Assembly: GCA_026984275.1 (NCBI GenBank)
Contig: JALSSM010000357.1
Location: 1 to 8,949 of the forward strand
DNA from: Gammaproteobacteria bacterium
GTDB lineage: Bacteria > Pseudomonadota > Gammaproteobacteria > CAJXQU01
DNA length: 8,949 nt
Direction: 5' to 3'
Shown here piece after piece: positions 6,719-8,949 of this stretch. The notes under the pieces are model-generated. The model ran no database searches and was not told the DNA's origin. It saw nothing but the letters and a program-made list of their open reading frames with translations. Position 1 is the first letter of the stretch. Each line of letters begins with the position of its first letter. A program made the position numbers and the translations under genes.

Positions 6719-6896
6719 ATAATACTGGCAAAAAAGACCTGGGGGAAAATGGTTTAGAAAGTACAGATCATAAACAGTCATTAAATAATGATCATATGAT
6801 TAAGATAATGTCACTATATGGGCTTAGATCACTGGTTCAGACGAGCATGGCTACAGAATAAGATATGCAGATCATAGACTTATGGAGTTTTATTGG
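6719..6896. other. Non-coding stretch with the upstream region of a sigma-54 promoter
   Basis: No gene seen. It contains the candidate activator site at 6788-6803 and one copy of a near-exact direct repeat CAGATCATARAC at 6764-6775, with the second at 6868-6879, 104 bp apart. No transcription terminator for the xylMA unit could be found here. Confidence 0.5.
6788..6803. promoter_or_regulatory. Candidate XylR/DmpR-type upstream activator site
   Basis: ATGATCATATGATTAA, built on the exact palindrome ATCATATGAT (6791-6800). Compared with the TOL XylR site as I remember it (TTGANCAATTGATCAA), 11 of 15 defined positions agree. It lies about 100 bp upstream of the -24 element, a normal distance for a sigma-54 activator. 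Confidence 0.35.
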
Positions 6897-6912
6897 TTGG
6901 CACAATAATTGC
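6897..6912 (+). promoter_or_regulatory. Sigma-54 (RpoN) promoter
   Basis: TTGGCAC, five bases, TTGC: the -24 GG (6899-6900) and -12 GC (6911-6912) are exactly 12 bp apart, matching the consensus YTGGCACG-N4-TTGC apart from the G after GGCAC. The start point would be near 6924, in front of the lipoprotein gene. Sigma-54 promoters with XylR/DmpR-type activators are standard for aromatic-degradation operons. Confidence 0.65.
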
Positions 6913-6942
6913 GATTATGGATTCTATAATAAATTTCAGCAT

Positions 6943-6960
6943 GATTTCGATCATGAAATC
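6943..6960. repeat. Inverted repeat in the leader of the lipoprotein gene
   Basis: GATTTC, GATCAT, GAAATC: exact six-base arms with a six-base centre, about 20 bp downstream of the expected sigma-54 start point. It could be a regulator site or chance in AT-rich DNA. Confidence 0.3.
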
Positions 6961-6987
6961 TGAAAATAAATATAACAACATCAAAAA

Positions 6988-8040
6988 ATGGGAGCTGATC
7001 AATCTGTGTGTTTATTTCATATTAATAACCACCTCCATAATAAGGCATTTTCCATTACTCTGCCCCAGATAATTCTCTTCACTTGCCTTATTAGTCTGTT
7101 ACTACTGACCGGCTGTGAATCAAAACTTGAACTTCATAATGTTGAGAAGACTTTAAAGGAACCCATACGACGTACTGATCTATTGCAAGCTATTAAAGTG
7201 AATGATTCTGCAATCGTGGTCGTCGCCCGTAGTGGTGTTATTCTTGTTTCATCGGATAATGGTCGTAACTGGATGCGGCATGAGCTCGAAAGCTGGCCTT
7301 CATTTATAGATGTTACCTCTTGTTCAAATGGCCTGTTTGCAGCTTTAGCTGCAGAAGACGAAGTCTGGATTTCGGAAGACAATGGTCAACAATGGCAACA
7401 GAGAAAGTTGGAAACAGGTGAAACACCGCAGGCTATTACCTGCGACCAACAAAATAAACTCTGGGTCGTCGGCAGCTTTACAACGATCACCTCCAGCATT
7501 GATGGAGGCCAATCCTGGCAATCCACGTCACTTCAGGAAGATGCCATCCTGACGGGCATTCAGTTTTTTAATGAAAATCAGGGTGTTATCGTTGGCGAAT
7601 TTGGTACGGTAATGACAACTCAGGATGGAGGGATTAATTGGGAAATACAGGAACCGATAATCAATGAGACTTATCCGCTAGCAATGCATTTTGATGATCC
7701 ACAATCAGGCTGGATTGTGAGCTTATCAGGCATCATCATGCACACGTCGGATGGTGGCCAAAGTTGGGAGTCACAAAAAACAGATACCGTTGCCAGCTTG
7801 TTTGGTATTAATCGTATCGGTGACGATCTCTATGCCGTTGGTGGAGAAGGCATTATTTTACGTTGGCAGGATAATCAATGGAAAACTATTCATCATAACA
7901 AACCCATCCGTTTGCATTTACGTGGAATAGCCGAAGTTGATAATGATCATTTTCTGGTTGCTGGACGAGCTGGTGCATTATTCCTGATTAACAAAAACAA
8001 TGAGATCGGAGTAGTGCCTGGGGATTCTTCAAATGGATAA
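6988..8040 (+). CDS. YCF48-like beta-propeller lipoprotein
   Basis: 350 aa with a lipoprotein signal: hydrophobic LPQIILFTCLISLLLLTG, then lipobox LTGC (C43). The +2 residue is Glu, not Asp, so outer-membrane sorting is expected. The mature part carries five Asp-box motifs S/T-x-D-x-G-x-x-W at 88, 129, 170, 211 and 253, spaced 41-42 residues, and degenerate sixth and probably seventh blades (about 294 and 335), as in YCF48/HCF136-type propellers. Start is uncertain: the ATG at 6988 has no ribosome site, whereas GGGAG at 6990-6994 precedes an in-frame GTG at 7006 by 11 bases and would give a shorter n-region. It overlaps the RND gene by 8 bp and is driven by the sigma-54 promoter upstream. Function unknown, probably an envelope partner of the transporter. 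Confidence 0.85.
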   Translation: MGADQSVCLFHINNHLHNKAFSITLPQIILFTCLISLLLLTGCESKLELHNVEKTLKEPIRRTDLLQAIKVNDSAIVVVARSGVILVSSDNGRNWMRHELESWPSFIDVTSCSNGLFAALAAEDEVWISEDNGQQWQQRKLETGETPQAITCDQQNKLWVVGSFTTITSSIDGGQSWQSTSLQEDAILTGIQFFNENQGVIVGEFGTVMTTQDGGINWEIQEPIINETYPLAMHFDDPQSGWIVSLSGIIMHTSDGGQSWESQKTDTVASLFGINRIGDDLYAVGGEGIILRWQDNQWKTIHHNKPIRLHLRGIAEVDNDHFLVAGRAGALFLINKNNEIGVVPGDSSNG

Positions 8041-8949
8041 TAAGGAAAACTTTTTTTATCGATTCGGGAATTTACTGTTTGATCAGAGAAAAATTGTATT
8101 GGCGATTATTTTCCTGATCACTGCATTGTTTGCCACACAGATCCCACTGGTAAAAATGTCCTCGGACTTTGCTGACTTATTGCCGCAGGAACACTCCTAC
8201 ATAAAATTGCATAACAGTATCCGTGATACCTTCGGTGGCGCGAATATTATTATCATGTCGGTCGAAGTAGATGAAGGAACAATCTTCACTAACGAAACAT
8301 TGGACAGGATTTACCGTATCACTCAGTCTCTGGATCAGGTTCAGAATATTAACCATAACCTGGTGGCCAGCTTAACCCACCGTAATACTCGAAAGATTAA
8401 CCTGACACCCGACGGTACCATCCAGTCAAAAAACTTTTACGACCCGAATCACGGCGAATACAGTAATGAAGAACTCGAGGCGCTCAAGCGTGATGTATTA
8501 TCCAGCACCAATGTTTTCGGCTTGCTAGTCTCTCCTGATCTAAAAGCAGCGCTGATAAAGGGAACACTGAATGAAGGACAACTTGATTACGCAAAAGTGT
8601 TCGAACAGGTACAGGAGATTCGAGAAAAAGAAACCGTCTCTGGTTTGAATATCTACGCGGCAGGGCACCCCATCCTGGCTGGCTGGGTTGGTTCCTATAG
8701 CGGACAAATCATTGAAATATTTTTATATACCATATTGATCGTTCTAATTATTTTAATCGTCTATACCCGTCGGGTTTATGGTGTGTTTTTACCTCTGTTC
8801 GGCATGACACTGACCAGCATCTGGGGAATAGGTTTTATGGGTTGGCAAGGATTCAACCTCGATCCTCTGATGCTAGTGGTTCCCTTCCTGATTTCGGCAC
8901 GCGCTTTATCGCATGGTATTCAAAAAGTCGAACGCTATTTCCATGAGCT
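8033..8949 (+). CDS. RND/MMPL-family transporter, N-terminal part (runs off the window)
   Basis: 305 complete codons, open at the right edge. The ATG overlaps the lipoprotein stop (ATGGATAA), so the two are translationally coupled. Layout follows the RND superfamily 'predicted exporter' type. TM1 is at about 21-40, followed by a large periplasmic loop that begins with SSDFADLLPQEH and the FGGANIIIMSVEV strand. Three more membrane segments lie at about 227-245, 249-270 and 275-291. The end of TM4 reads VVPFLISARALSHGIQKVERY, placed where many MMPL proteins have a G-V-D-D-A-I-H type motif. The acidic pair that often serves proton relay is therefore absent here. Full proteins of this family run to 700-900 residues. 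Substrate unknown; export or membrane handling of hydrophobic aromatics is the contextual guess. Confidence 0.85.
   Translation, partial: MDNKENFFYRFGNLLFDQRKIVLAIIFLITALFATQIPLVKMSSDFADLLPQEHSYIKLHNSIRDTFGGANIIIMSVEVDEGTIFTNETLDRIYRITQSLDQVQNINHNLVASLTHRNTRKINLTPDGTIQSKNFYDPNHGEYSNEELEALKRDVLSSTNVFGLLVSPDLKAALIKGTLNEGQLDYAKVFEQVQEIREKETVSGLNIYAAGHPILAGWVGSYSGQIIEIFLYTILIVLIILIVYTRRVYGVFLPLFGMTLTSIWGIGFMGWQGFNLDPLMLVVPFLISARALSHGIQKVERYFHE

Noticed and set aside
6925..6930. Perfect TATAAT in front of the lipoprotein gene
   Set aside because: No acceptable -35 element at 16-18 bp; it falls at the expected start point of the much better sigma-54 promoter.
1..8949. CRISPR arrays, insertion sequences, tRNA or rRNA genes
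   Set aside because: No repeat-spacer series, transposase-like protein, terminal inverted repeats with target duplication, or RNA-gene sequence was seen.

Overview
The window reads as an aromatic-hydrocarbon catabolic island from a moderately AT-rich Gammaproteobacterium. GC is about 40-43% by eye, and the proteins resemble those of Pseudomonas TOL-type pathways and of marine hydrocarbon degraders such as Cycloclasticus. The organism assignment is inference from gene content and style; no rRNA or other marker is present.

Left part (73-2498, minus strand) is a four-gene operon transcribed leftwards. In order it encodes a limonene-epoxide-hydrolase-like protein, the small (LigA-type) and catalytic (LigB-type) subunits of a class III extradiol ring-cleavage dioxygenase, and a BenD/XylL-type cis-diol dehydrogenase. 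Each gene has its own Shine-Dalgarno sequence. A sigma-70-like promoter lies at 2549-2578. A separate minus-strand gene (2730-3665) encodes a two-domain GNAT-like acetyltransferase of unknown target.

Middle part: a 542-bp non-coding divergent region (3666-4207) leads into two plus-strand genes (4208-6378) encoding a clear XylM homologue (AlkB/XylM membrane di-iron hydroxylase) and a XylA homologue (2Fe-2S/FAD/NADH electron-transfer protein). They form a XylMA-type monooxygenase for a methylated aromatic such as xylene, toluene or p-cymene. Their promoter overlaps a perfect 7-2-7 palindrome. A degenerate copy of it sits at the start point of the epoxide hydrolase-LigAB-BenD operon, suggesting one regulator controls both transcription units.

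Right part (6379-8949): about 600 bp holds the frameshifted remains of a small exported protein and then a near-consensus sigma-54 promoter (6897-6912). About 100 bp upstream of it is a candidate XylR/DmpR-type activator site. This promoter faces a lipoprotein with a YCF48-like Asp-box beta-propeller of regular 41-residue blades and, overlapping it by 8 bp, an RND/MMPL-family membrane protein that runs off the window. Such pairs are found near hydrocarbon and steroid catabolic genes and are suspected of handling hydrophobic compounds at the envelope.

How they may work together (inference): XylMA oxidises a ring methyl group, dehydrogenases and a ring-hydroxylating dioxygenase outside the window would give a carboxylated cis-diol, the BenD-like enzyme re-aromatises it to a catechol, and the LigAB-type enzyme opens the ring. 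The epoxide-hydrolase-like protein is the odd member. The ring-hydroxylating dioxygenase, lower meta-pathway and regulators are not in the window.
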